Source: Bacillus pumilus (GTDB taxonomy: Bacteria > Bacillota > Bacilli > Bacillales > Bacillaceae). Taken from it: a DNA stretch of 64,000 nucleotides. Shown piece after piece: positions 32,389 through 40,513 of this stretch (position 1 is the first letter of the stretch; each line of letters begins with the position of its first letter). Location of the stretch: assembly GCF_038738535.1 (NCBI RefSeq), contig NZ_CP046128.1:1674001-1738000 (forward strand). Reading direction: 5' to 3'. The notes below the pieces were generated by a model. The model saw nothing but the letters and a program-made list of their open reading frames with translations. It did no database searches and had not been told where the DNA came from. The translations under genes were made by a program, and so were the position numbers.

Positions 32389-32808
32389 TTATTCTCCAGT
32401 CTCAGCAAATTGTTTCAATCGATCTCCAATTTCATCTCTTACCCTTTGGAAAAATGACCACTTCTCTTCTTCTGTTCCTTCTGCTTTTGCTGGATCATCA
32501 AAGCCCCAATGGACACGTTCGACATGAGGTGGAGTCATCGGGCATTTATCAGCTGCATCACCGCATAGTGTGACGACTAAGTCAGCATTTTGCAATATGT
32601 TCTGATCAATCAGATCAGACGTTTGATTAGATATATCAATCCCTATTTCTTTCATTGCTTTTACAGCATTCGGGTTTAATCCATGAGCTTCAATACCAGC
32701 GCTATAGACCTTCCACTCATCTCCAAGATGTTTTTTAGCCCAACCTTCAGCCATTTGACTGCGGCAAGAATTACCGGTACATAAAAAGTAAATTGTTTTC
32801 TTTGACAT
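32389..32808 (-). CDS. arsC: Arsenate reductase ArsC (thioredoxin-coupled)
   Basis: It reduces arsenate to arsenite for export. The 139 residues match the low-molecular-weight-phosphatase-type ArsC of Gram-positive bacteria: the P-loop [13 protein letters not shown] with Cys10 and Arg16, and the redox pair Cys82 and Cys89 in [18 protein letters not shown] sets the ATG at 32808; the longer in-frame reading overlaps arsB. Last gene of arsR-arsB-arsC. A second, partial copy of its 3' end lies near 40.0 kb. Confidence 0.95.
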   Translation of the reverse strand: MSKKTIYFLCTGNSCRSQMAEGWAKKHLGDEWKVYSAGIEAHGLNPNAVKAMKEIGIDISNQTSDLIDQNILQNADLVVTLCGDAADKCPMTPPHVERVHWGFDDPAKAEGTEEEKWSFFQRVRDEIGDRLKQFAETGE

Positions 32809-32822
32809 GTTGATCGTCTCCT

Positions 32823-34121
32823 TTAATGTATAATCATTAGCCAGAAATACAAAGCTAAAAGCGTGATGAATAGTGTTGGTACAGTTAAAATGACTCCTAT
32901 TTTGAAATATGTCCCCCAGGAAATCTTCACACCTTTTTGAGAAAGGACGTGGAGCCACAGTAGTGTTGCTAAGGAGCCAATGGGCGTAATTTTTGGTCCT
33001 AAATCTGAACCAATGACATTTGCGTAAATTAACGCTTCTCTCATCATTCCTTGTGTATCGGTACCGGATATGGCTAATGCATCGATCATGACCGTCGGCA
33101 TATTATTCATGACAGATGAAAGAATTGCTGCGATAAATCCCATACCAAGAGTCCCTGCCAATAAACCTTGATCTGCTACAGCTTGGATCACGCTTGAAAG
33201 AGCATCAGTGAGCCCTGCATTTCGCATGCCATAGACAACAACGTACATACCTATGGAAAAGAAAACGATCGCCCATGGTGCTTCTTTTAGAACGCTTTTT
33301 GTTTGAACAGCAGGGCTTTTTTGTGCAATGACCAAGAATAAAATGGCAATCACACCAGCTATGACCGATACAGGTATAGATAAAAACTCGCTTGCAAAAT
33401 AACCAATCAATAAAAAAGCTAATATATACCAAGATAATCTAAACATCTTTGGATCTTTTATTGCTTCACTAGGGTGCTTTAACTCAGTCAGATCATAGCG
33501 TTTAGGTATACTCTTTCTAAAGAAAAGGTACAGTACAGTGATACTCGCTAGCAATGAAAAAAGGTTTGGAACGACCATTCTGGATGCATATTCAATAAAC
33601 GTAATGTTGAAATAGTCGGCTGTTACAATGTTCACCAAATTACTTACGACAAGGGGAAGCGAAGTTGTATCTGCAATAAACCCACTCGCGATAATAAAAG
33701 GGAATACAATTTTTTCATTGAAGTGTAATGCTCTGACCATGGCTAAAACAATGGGTGTCAAAATAAGTGCTGCACCATCGTTTGCAAATAAAGCAGCGAC
33801 GATTGCACCAAGGATGGTCACATACACAAACATACGCAGCCCACTGCCTTTTGCAGCCTTTGCCATATGCAATGCTGCCCATTCAAAAAAGCCGATTCGA
33901 TCAAGTATGAGTGAAATGACGATAATGGCAACAAAAGCTAAAGTCGCATTCCAAACGATGCCTGTCACGGTGATCACATCGTCAACATTCACAACACCTA
34001 CGATTAATGCTAAAACGGCCCCTCCACATGCGGACCACCCTATGGATAAATTTTTTGGCTGCCAAATAACCAATACCAAAGTTAACAAAAATATGAGTAA
34101 TGATAAAACGGCAAAACTCAA
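32823..34121 (-). CDS. arsB: Arsenite efflux membrane protein ArsB
   Basis: An arsenite exporter of the ArsB/NhaD (ion transporter) superfamily with about 11-12 membrane helices. The blocks [55 protein letters not shown] and [20 protein letters not shown] are typical. An ATG at 34127 lies 1 nt from the AAGGAGG site, so the TTG at 34121 (7-nt spacing) is the more likely start, giving 432 residues. It begins 12 bp after arsR. Confidence 0.95.
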   Translation of the reverse strand: MSFAVLSLLIFLLTLVLVIWQPKNLSIGWSACGGAVLALIVGVVNVDDVITVTGIVWNATLAFVAIIVISLILDRIGFFEWAALHMAKAAKGSGLRMFVYVTILGAIVAALFANDGAALILTPIVLAMVRALHFNEKIVFPFIIASGFIADTTSLPLVVSNLVNIVTADYFNITFIEYASRMVVPNLFSLLASITVLYLFFRKSIPKRYDLTELKHPSEAIKDPKMFRLSWYILAFLLIGYFASEFLSIPVSVIAGVIAILFLVIAQKSPAVQTKSVLKEAPWAIVFFSIGMYVVVYGMRNAGLTDALSSVIQAVADQGLLAGTLGMGFIAAILSSVMNNMPTVMIDALAISGTDTQGMMREALIYANVIGSDLGPKITPIGSLATLLWLHVLSQKGVKISWGTYFKIGVILTVPTLFITLLALYFWLMIIH

Positions 34122-34133
34122 ACCCATCCCTCC

Positions 34134-34481
34134 TTACGAACAAGAAATGTTTGTTGCTTTATGTTGTATACTTTTTAAAAGGTCATCTTCTTTATCAATT
34201 TGATTTAAGATGATACGAATCGTCTCAAATTCTGGAGACAGTGTATTGATTGAATAATAACGCCACTGCCCTTTTCTGTTCTCATGAACAAATCCAGCTT
34301 TTTTTAATTTTCGTAAATGCTGACTAATCGCTGGTTGACTCATTTCGAACATATCTACCAGTTCACAAACACAATATTCCTTCTCCAAAAACAATTTCAT
34401 CATAATGAGTCTTGTTTGATCACTGAGTATTTTTAAACAATTCGACATATGTAACAAACCAATTGAAACATCTGAAGTCAC
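34134..34481 (-). CDS. arsR: ArsR-family arsenite-responsive repressor
   Basis: A 115-residue winged-helix metalloregulator. Residues Cys37 and Cys39 in [11 protein letters not shown] form the arsenite-binding ELCVCDL-type motif in helix 3, and [19 protein letters not shown] is the recognition helix. A C-terminal Cys (NISCS) may be the third ligand region. GTG start after GGGAGGG. It heads arsR-arsB-arsC and probably binds the palindrome at 34559-34578. Confidence 0.92.
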   Translation of the reverse strand: MTSDVSIGLLHMSNCLKILSDQTRLIMMKLFLEKEYCVCELVDMFEMSQPAISQHLRKLKKAGFVHENRKGQWRYYSINTLSPEFETIRIILNQIDKEDDLLKSIQHKATNISCS

Positions 34482-34558
34482 AATGATTCCCTCCCTCTTT
34501 TAAATATTGGTGACGGTCCCTGTTATCAAATCCTCCAATATTATATAACTGAATACTT

Positions 34559-34578
34559 ATATAATCAATTGATTATAT
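34559..34578. promoter_or_regulatory. Palindromic operator upstream of arsR
   Basis: ATATAATCAATTGATTATAT is a 20-bp perfect palindrome about 80 bp before arsR. Core ATCAAN...TTGAT half sites are typical of ArsR operators. Confidence 0.75.
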
Positions 34579-34749
34579 GATTTGAACAAAAATTTATTCG
34601 CGTTAAAATTATTGATTAATGTTTTTTTCTTTTATTTTTTATTCATCAAAAAAATTGATTATTGTAGAATCCTTATTTGACTATTGTTTATAAAGCATAA
34701 AATGGATCTACATTTCTTTCAATGGTCTGTCATATGACAATTCCTATTC

Positions 34750-34985
34750 TTATATAAATCCCAATGGCTCATTTTGTTGATGCGCTAGCTCCATTCCTCC
34801 TACCAAATAGAGAGCGTTCTTTTTATCTATATCATCATCAGGCCAAGTGCGGATTAGTTGACGCAATCTAACTGCAACGGTCTTACACACATCTGGTATT
34901 AAGTAACTATCAGAATCCTAAAGATCCAGCAATGGAATGATGTCATCTTGATAGTTTTCAAATGGAAGTCGGTGTAAGACCAATC
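34750..34985 (-). pseudogene. Remnant of an unidentified gene with an internal stop
   Basis: A minus-strand frame reads HRLPFENYQDDIIPLLDL, stop (TAG), DSDSYLIPDVCKTVAVRLRQ, LIRTWPDDDIDKKNALYLVG and GMELAHQQNEPLGFI, then stop at 34750. The composition is protein-like over both halves and only one nonsense codon separates them, but no usable start or N-terminus follows. Family not recognised. The rest of 34582-35038 shows nothing further. Confidence 0.6.
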
Positions 34986-35038
34986 TGCTTCGCAATGGCG
35001 GATTTCCATATTTTCAAAGAGAGACAATTCTAATAGGG

Positions 35039-36145
35039 TTATTTTGATTTAATCCCTGCACCACAAAGAGGTATGACAATGGTTTCTTCTGATTCCTTTT
35101 GATATTTCATGTAGCCAGCAAAATTAACTGCAGATGTCACTTCCACATAAAATCCTTTCTCACTTAGTTTAGAGCGTGCATTTAGAATCTCATCTTCTTT
35201 AATATCAATAAACGTACCATTGGTATCTTGTACAGCTTCTAAAATTTGTTTGGAGCGAGCTGGGGCTGCAATTGCTATCCCTTCTGCTAAGGTCCCTTTA
35301 TTCGTCACAGGTGATGCTAATCCTTTCGCATTTTGATAAGCTTTCACAAGTGGTGCACAGTTTTTCGCTTGTATGGCAACGATTTTCGGTATTTTATGAA
35401 TGAGACCATTTTCAAATAACTCTTTAAAGCCATAATATGCACCTAGGAGGAGAGTACCGTTTCCAACCGGAATGATTAAAGTATCAGGTGCTCCTTTTAG
35501 TTGCTCATAGATTTCGTAGGCATATGTTTTTGTTCCTTCAAAAAAATAAGGATTATACACATGGCTTGCATAAAAAACGTTTTCATTGTCTACTGCCTTT
35601 TGTGCCGCAGCTGCAATGTCCTCTCGTGTACCGCGAATTTCTTTAATCGTTGCTCCATGTGCTTTTATTTGAGCGACCTTTTTAGGCGAAGTTTCATCGC
35701 TTAGATAGATGTCACAGGCAATACCACAACGTGCTGCATAAGCTGCAATCGCCGTTCCTGCATTCCCGCTACTATCAGCAATCACTTTTGATACCCCGAG
35801 TTCCTTAGCTTTTGTCATCAAAACAGCGGCTCCTCGGTCTTTAAAGGATAAGGTCGGCATCATATAATCAACTTTTACATAAGTGTTTGGCTCATTAGGA
35901 TCTAGAACGATTAAAGGTGATTGACCCTCCCCCATTGTGACAGTTTCCCAAGTCTTAGAACCTTTTGAAAATGGCATGGTTTCAACATAACGCCATAATG
36001 AGTTTGGATAGTGATCCCAAGCTGCAACATCTATTTTCGGAGTATCTTTCACCAGATTTAATACTCCACCACAATCACATTTCCATAGAGTTGGTGTCAT
36101 CTCATACTTTTTCCCGCAATGGTTACAAATCAATTGATTCATCAA
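35039..36145 (-). CDS. Threonine synthase-like PLP enzyme with N-terminal zinc ribbon
   Basis: A fold-type II PLP enzyme of 368 residues. The N-terminus is a zinc ribbon (CNHCGKKYEM...WKCDCGGVL), SFKDRGA carries the PLP lysine, DSSGNAGTAIAAYAA is the phosphate/substrate loop, and PVGNGTLLLGAYYG binds the PLP phosphate. The sequence is threonine synthase-like, but the neighbours are a RidA enamine deaminase and a YheO-type regulator rather than threonine genes. I infer a catabolic role, with release of ammonia from a hydroxy or diamino acid. It has its own promoter (see 36179-36205). Confidence 0.82.
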   Translation of the reverse strand: MMNQLICNHCGKKYEMTPTLWKCDCGGVLNLVKDTPKIDVAAWDHYPNSLWRYVETMPFSKGSKTWETVTMGEGQSPLIVLDPNEPNTYVKVDYMMPTLSFKDRGAAVLMTKAKELGVSKVIADSSGNAGTAIAAYAARCGIACDIYLSDETSPKKVAQIKAHGATIKEIRGTREDIAAAAQKAVDNENVFYASHVYNPYFFEGTKTYAYEIYEQLKGAPDTLIIPVGNGTLLLGAYYGFKELFENGLIHKIPKIVAIQAKNCAPLVKAYQNAKGLASPVTNKGTLAEGIAIAAPARSKQILEAVQDTNGTFIDIKEDEILNARSKLSEKGFYVEVTSAVNFAGYMKYQKESEETIVIPLCGAGIKSK

Positions 36146-36178
36146 TCATCTACCCCTTCGAATATTTTTTTATATGAA

Positions 36179-36205
36179 ATATAATTTTTTATATAGAGTA
36201 GGCAA
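36179..36205 (-). promoter_or_regulatory. Promoter copy before the threonine synthase-like gene
   Basis: On the minus strand TTGCCT (36205-36200) is followed by TATATAAAAAATTATAT (36195-36179). The 17-mer is identical to the one before the regulator gene and lies at the same distance (33-34 nt) from the start codon. Confidence 0.65.
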
Positions 36206-36214
36206 AAAAATATC

Positions 36215-36589
36215 TTAAATATATGCAATGGCATCAATTTCAATTTTGAAACCAAAATGTAATTCATTCGTTGGTACAATAGTACGTGCTGGTTTATGTT
36301 CACCGAAAAAATTAGTATAAACAGCATCTACTTTGTCCCATAAATGAATATTCGAAATGTATAATGTCATGCGCAAGATCTTCTCTTTTTTACTTCCAGC
36401 AGCCTCTACAATCATCTCTACATTCTTAAGCGCTTGTAATGTCTCTTCTTCAATGGGGCCGAACTCTTTTTCTCTCGTTTCGGGATTGATGGCAAATTGT
36501 CCTGAAACATAAACCGTGTTTTGATGAATGGTTGCGAATGCATAGTGTCCGTTTGATTTTAGATTTCCTACCTCGAGTATGCTTTTCAT
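36215..36589 (-). CDS. RidA/YjgF-family reactive-intermediate deaminase
   Basis: RidA proteins hydrolyse enamine/imine intermediates such as 2-aminoacrylate released by PLP enzymes. The 124 residues show VYVSGQFAINPETRE, EEETLQALKNVEMIVEAAGS and the C-terminal HKPARTIVPTNELHFGFKIEIDA, where the Arg in PARTIV is the substrate-binding arginine of the family. AAGGAGTG precedes the ATG. It lies 11 bp after the regulator gene, an operon. Confidence 0.9.
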   Translation of the reverse strand: MKSILEVGNLKSNGHYAFATIHQNTVYVSGQFAINPETREKEFGPIEEETLQALKNVEMIVEAAGSKKEKILRMTLYISNIHLWDKVDAVYTNFFGEHKPARTIVPTNELHFGFKIEIDAIAYI

Positions 36590-36600
36590 TTTGACACTCC

Positions 36601-37251
36601 TTACCTCGATTTATTTTTGATTTCATCCAAATAGCTATAGACGGTTACTTTGGAAATGCCTAACATAGATGCGACCTTCTCAACAGATCCTTTCATTAAA
36701 AAGATGCCCTTTTCATCCATAAATTTAATTAGTTCAATTTTTTCATGACGTTTCATGACTGGATGAACACTGTTTTGAATGATTTGTTGAATCAATTGAT
36801 CTACTATTTCTTCCACATTTTCAAGATCATCATTTGATGTTGTTTCTTTCTCTTGAGCTTCCACTTGTGTAGAAAGAAAAGTATCCATAAATTGCTGCAT
36901 TTGATTTAGTGCTTCAACATCAAAATTGATACAGAAAGCACCAATCACCTTTTGCTTTGAATCACGTATTAATGAAGTCGAAGAACGAATCGTACGCTTA
37001 CCTTCTGTTACAAATGTATAACCAGCCAGATAATCTTCTTTAAAATCTTCTGATTGTAATACAGTCTTTACTAGATGATCAAATGATTGGCCGATTTCTC
37101 TTCCTGTCACATGGTTATTTACTGTAAACATGACAGATGCTTGAGGGTTCGTTAAATCATGAATAACCACTTCGCAATTTGGTCCAAACATTTTTGCAGT
37201 AGATTTTGCTAAAGGAATATAACTCTCTAATAAATTCTTCATATGTTCCAT
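36601..37251 (-). CDS. YheO/DauR-like transcriptional regulator (PAS_6 plus HTH_22)
   Basis: A 216-residue regulator. Residues 1-115 are a YheO-type PAS-like sensor (PLAKSTAKMFGPNCEVVIHD...NNHVTGREIGQ...RSSTSLIRDSKQKVIGAFCI). The C-terminal 60 residues are the helix-turn-helix (HEKIELIKFMDEKGIFLMKG, ...EKVASMLGISKVTVYSYLDEI). Family members respond to amino acids (DauR controls D-arginine use). The ATG at 37251 has GAGGTG 7 nt upstream; a start five codons earlier overlaps that site. It is first in the regulator-ridA unit. Confidence 0.85.
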   Translation of the reverse strand: MEHMKNLLESYIPLAKSTAKMFGPNCEVVIHDLTNPQASVMFTVNNHVTGREIGQSFDHLVKTVLQSEDFKEDYLAGYTFVTEGKRTIRSSTSLIRDSKQKVIGAFCINFDVEALNQMQQFMDTFLSTQVEAQEKETTSNDDLENVEEIVDQLIQQIIQNSVHPVMKRHEKIELIKFMDEKGIFLMKGSVEKVASMLGISKVTVYSYLDEIKNKSR

Positions 37252-37285
37252 GCCTAAGCACCTCATTTTTTTATTCCATTAAATT

Positions 37286-37311
37286 ATATAATTTTTTATA
37301 TAAAAAGGCAA
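37286..37311 (-). promoter_or_regulatory. Promoter copy before the YheO-like regulator
   Basis: On the minus strand TTGCCT (37311-37306), 17 nt, TATAAT. The spacer and -10 contain TATATAAAAAATTATAT (37302-37286), shared exactly with 36195-36179. Confidence 0.7.
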
Positions 37312-37375
37312 TATATATAGATTTATTTATATATCATGATGCTCACAAGATCACAAATGTGAAAATAACCATATA

Positions 37376-37402
37376 AAAAAAGCAGCCATTGACTGCTTTT
37401 TG
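37376..37402 (-). terminator. Terminator after the TetR gene
   Basis: AAAAAGCAG...CTGCTTTTT arms around a short loop, with A and T runs on both sides. Confidence 0.82.
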
Positions 37403-37415
37403 CTTGTGCTCCTTT

Positions 37416-38096
37416 CTAATTGCTTTCTTTCTGGATTCCATACAAAATGACGTCAATTCCCCATCGGAACCGTTCCATTGATACGGGATCACCTGCAAAC
37501 ATTTCTTCTTTTACACTATGAATGAAAGGAAAACGCGTTTTGTCTGCATCATGAAATGCTTTTTTTGTGTCTGAAATCTGCGAAGAGCCTTGTTTCTTCC
37601 AAGAGACCTTTTCGTAAGCTACGGAAGATACGTATAACAGTAACAGGTCTACTCCCCATGCAGCGGATGTAGATTTGATCCCGCCTTCATGCAATGCAGC
37701 GAGAATATGTTCGGTCAACTGAAGAAAGTTCGTTCCTTGTGGAATGGTGGAAAGAGAAATTTCAGCAAGACCAGGTTTTTCTAATAGCAGCAGGAAATAA
37801 GTATGCAATATTTCACATAACTTTTCTTTCCATGTGCCATCCACTGAATCTGGATAAACCATTTGGCCGAGACCATAATCCAATACGTAAGCACTTAGTT
37901 CTTGAAAATTGTTCACGTAGACATACAAGGATGCAGGTCCCGTATCCAATGCTTTAGCCACCTTACGCATACTCATGCCCTCTATCCCTTGCTCCTTAAG
38001 AAGCGAATAGGCAGTTTTAACAATAAGCTCACGGCTTAAGGGCTCTTTAGCCGGCCGAGACCGGCGACTTATAATATGACGATTTGAATTGTTCAT
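37416..38096 (-). CDS. TetR-family regulator with tetracycline-repressor-type C-terminal domain
   Basis: A 226-residue repressor: the N-terminal helix-turn-helix is LIVKTAYSLLKEQGIEGMSM, then RKVAKALDTGPASLYVYVNN. The long C-terminal ligand domain (WGVDLLLLYVSSVAYE and FRWGIDVILYGIQ) is of the TetR_C type. AAGAGAG precedes the ATG at 38096. It follows the monooxygenase gene by 42 bp on the same strand and is likely its autoregulated repressor. Confidence 0.87.
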   Translation of the reverse strand: MNNSNRHIISRRSRPAKEPLSRELIVKTAYSLLKEQGIEGMSMRKVAKALDTGPASLYVYVNNFQELSAYVLDYGLGQMVYPDSVDGTWKEKLCEILHTYFLLLLEKPGLAEISLSTIPQGTNFLQLTEHILAALHEGGIKSTSAAWGVDLLLLYVSSVAYEKVSWKKQGSSQISDTKKAFHDADKTRFPFIHSVKEEMFAGDPVSMERFRWGIDVILYGIQKESN

Positions 38097-38138
38097 ACTC
38101 TCTTTATAACATGTCAAAGTAAAATAGTAAATTGAGCA

Positions 38139-39308
38139 TCAATCACCGTTTACTTGAAAAGAATTCATCATATCTGCAAGCTTGACCGCAGCGTCTTTTG
38201 AAAAACACAGTTTTAAACTATTCTCCGATTCCTGAGCCTTTTCCGATGAATATTCATACATCATTTCTTCGTACTCTTCAATAGCCTTTTCAATATCATT
38301 AGGATTTCGGACAATAGCAAGTGCAAGCTCCATTGCATCAAACATCGCCATGTTTACACCCTCACCTGCGAATGGTGTCATGACATGGGCTGCATCACCG
38401 ATAAGCGTTACTCCTTTATGACGGTTCCATTTAAAACCGACAGGAAGCGTATAAATACGTCTTGGAATGATGACATCTTCTGCATAACGAATATAATTTT
38501 TCAGCTGATCATCCCAATCACTAAATAACTCTAATAATGGTTCTTTCGCTTCATTCGCTTGATTAAATGGAATGCCACAAGTCTCGATCCAGCTGCGTTC
38601 TACCATAAGGCTTGCATACACTTTTATTCGTCCATCTCCGTTTAACTGACCAATAATTCCTTTGTGATCTGCTAAAGCAAACATCTTACCACGTTTATTA
38701 AATTCAGCTAAATCAGGGTGGTTCACCTCTACGTTGAGGACATTCAGTTCCAGCATTGTGAGCCCGGAGTATTCAATATCAATATCTGTTAACAGCGGAC
38801 GTACACGAGAAAATGCACCATCTGCCCCAATCAAAAGGTCAACCGTCTCGACAACCCCGTTTTCAAAATGAAGTTCTGTCATGCCGTTTTCTACTGAAAC
38901 ACATCTATCTAGTTTATATCCGTATTTGATGTTTTCAGCATCAATTTGATCTAACAGCATTTCACACAAAACACCACGATCAATTTCTGGCCGAGTGCCT
39001 TTTTCATGTGATTCAGTTTCTTCGTCTAGATAAATTCTTCCTGCTTTATCAAATAACCGGAAATCTTCTCCTTCATAGCGAGCGTTCTTTTGAAATTTCT
39101 CATAAACTCCTGCTTCCTTTAAGGCTTTTTGACCTGTTTCTTCGTGAATATCCAGTGAGCCTCCTCTTTCAAGACTCTTGTCATGCATCTCCCGTTCATA
39201 GATGGTTGTTTGTATACCGTAATTTTGCAGAATTAAGGCGAGTGTTAGCCCTCCTGGTCCTCCTCCAATGATAGCGATTTGCTTTTGTTTTTTAGATAAT
39301 GCCTGCAT
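38139..39308 (-). CDS. FAD-dependent monooxygenase, Tet(X)-like
   Basis: A 389-residue class A flavoprotein hydroxylase. The N-terminal Rossmann motif is IAIIGGGPGGLTLALILQN, RGGSLDIHEETGQKALKEAG follows, VDLLIGADGAFSRVR is the DG fingerprint, and TLIGDAAHVMTPFAGEGVNM is the FAD ribityl motif. Length and motif spacing resemble Tet(X) (388 residues), which hydroxylates tetracyclines, but many aromatic hydroxylases share them; resistance cannot be claimed. AGAGGAG 9 nt upstream selects the ATG at 39308. Operon with the downstream TetR gene; double operator at 39368. Confidence 0.87.
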   Translation of the reverse strand: MQALSKKQKQIAIIGGGPGGLTLALILQNYGIQTTIYEREMHDKSLERGGSLDIHEETGQKALKEAGVYEKFQKNARYEGEDFRLFDKAGRIYLDEETESHEKGTRPEIDRGVLCEMLLDQIDAENIKYGYKLDRCVSVENGMTELHFENGVVETVDLLIGADGAFSRVRPLLTDIDIEYSGLTMLELNVLNVEVNHPDLAEFNKRGKMFALADHKGIIGQLNGDGRIKVYASLMVERSWIETCGIPFNQANEAKEPLLELFSDWDDQLKNYIRYAEDVIIPRRIYTLPVGFKWNRHKGVTLIGDAAHVMTPFAGEGVNMAMFDAMELALAIVRNPNDIEKAIEEYEEMMYEYSSEKAQESENSLKLCFSKDAAVKLADMMNSFQVNGD

Positions 39309-39367
39309 CGTATGCATCTCCTCTTCTTTATGGAAGTAGTGTAAAACCACATCTCATTTATATTATA

Positions 39368-39398
39368 ACGAACATAGTTCGTAAAGAACAGTGTTCGT
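39368..39398 (-). promoter_or_regulatory. Two tandem palindromes overlapping the monooxygenase promoter
   Basis: ACGAACATAGTTCGT (39368-39382) is a perfect GAAC-N3-GTTC palindrome; GAACAGTGTTC (39386-39396) repeats the same half sites 16 bp away. A minus-strand TATAAT adjoins the first. This suits a TetR dimer-pair operator. Confidence 0.75.
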
Positions 39399-39575
39399 TT
39401 AAAATGGTTTATTTCATGAATGTGTGCTTTAATTGTAATGAACCCAATCATCCGACACCCATAGGATATAAATTGGACACTTCGATTTAGGGATTTTAAA
39501 GGATTTCAAATCATAACATGATTCTTAGATCAGTCGGTTCCTAATGTTTCAATGCTGAGTCTGCGAGGTGTTTCT

Positions 39576-39776
39576 ATGAATAAATTATTGGCAATGTTGA
39601 TATTAGGATTGAGCTTTAGTGGTGCTGCTCTCATTCTTTCTGTCCCTTTGTTATTCAAATCCAAACCAGAACAATTTGAGCTGATGTTTGCTGCTGGATC
39701 AGCAGGCGCATTCGCAGTATTTGCTGTCTCATGCCTAGTTTTTCGAAAACAATTCAATCGCTCATTAGAACAATGA
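39576..39776 (+). CDS. Small membrane protein of unknown function, two helices
   Basis: A 66-residue product starting MNKLLAMLILGLSFSGAALI, with a second helix (LMFAAGSAGAFAVFAVSCLVF) and a short basic tail. GAGGTG lies 6 nt before the ATG at 39576, better than an earlier in-frame ATG at 39552. No family recognised; it stands alone at the edge of a decayed stretch. Confidence 0.6.
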   Translation: MNKLLAMLILGLSFSGAALILSVPLLFKSKPEQFELMFAAGSAGAFAVFAVSCLVFRKQFNRSLEQ

Positions 39777-40006
39777 AAAATCGTTTTTTGCGGCGTTTAT
39801 TCACTAGATATCTTTTTGAGTTGGATCAAATGTTTTTATCTTGTCTGCTATCATCTTCCTGTTTCATTCAAGATGGCTGTAAATGTGCTATTACTAAATA
39901 TCAAGTTTTTTAAAGTCTAGCTGCCTGAACGTCTTCAATTGATCGAAACAAAAATAAGCCATTGATTCAATATGGCTTATCATGTAAAACTATATTTTTC
40001 AGTCAC
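39777..40006. other. Non-coding stretch with no feature recognised
   Basis: AT-rich, frames interrupted on both strands; probably residual decayed DNA between the small membrane protein gene and the arsC remnant. Confidence 0.5.
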
Positions 40007-40118
40007 AGCAAACTGCTGTAATCAGCCCCCAATTTCATCTCTCACCCTTTGGGAAAATGCCCATTTCTCTTCTTCTGTTCCTTCTGCTTTTGCTGGATCA
40101 TCAAAGCGCCAATGCACT
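40007..40118 (-). pseudogene. arsC remnant (3' end of a second copy)
   Basis: The minus strand encodes [30 protein letters not shown] then a stop, almost the same as [30 protein letters not shown] of the intact ArsC at 32389-32808. The DNA is about 85-90% alike by eye through this stretch, and homology ends abruptly on the 5' side. Confidence 0.88.
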
Positions 40119-40128
40119 CATTTGACCT

Positions 40129-40284
40129 ATGGGATTAACACCGGAGTTAACGTTTTTAGGTAAGGTGATTCTTTCGATTCTGATGTTTATTGGCAGAGTA
40201 GGTTCTCTGACCATTGTATTTATCTTTATGAAACGAACCAAAAGCCCAATACGTTATCCGGAGGGAGAAGTATTTGTAGGCTAA
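40129..40284 (+). pseudogene. C-terminal remnant of a Ktr/TrkH-type potassium transporter
   Basis: The plus strand from 40129 reads MGLTPELTFLGKVILSILMF, IGRVGSLTIVFIFMKRTKSP and IRYPEGEVFVG, then stop. LTP.L...GK..L...MF.GR.G.LT followed by RYPEG..F.G is the conserved end of KtrB/KtrD-type membrane subunits. The rest of the protein (about 400 residues) is missing. It directly abuts the oppositely oriented arsC remnant. Confidence 0.8.
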
Positions 40285-40513
40285 TATGAGCAATCATTGA
40301 AATGGTTCCCTTTTAATTTAATCATCAAGATGATGGATTGATCCACTTTACATTTTTTTCTCTTCATTCACTACAAGCTGTTTGGAATACAGATCTTTTA
40401 GTACGGTCTCTTCTTTTCCAAACAATCAGCATTTGGTATTTAACGGAAAAGCTGAGATATTCAACTTTAAGCTGGCGCTTGAAACGGCTTTGATCAGCAG
40501 CTTCTCCGTTATC
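40285..40513. other. Intergenic stretch with a long imperfect stem
   Basis: TAACGGAAAAGCTG (40441-40454) pairs with CAGCTTCTCCGTTA (40498-40511), 13 of 14 positions, around a 43-nt loop just after the hydrolase stop on the minus strand. No gene seen. Confidence 0.4.

Noticed and set aside
40441..40511. Long imperfect stem after the PAF-acetylhydrolase-like gene as a regulatory RNA
   Set aside because: The loop is 43 nt and no T run follows on either strand; a plain decayed repeat or weak terminator is as likely.
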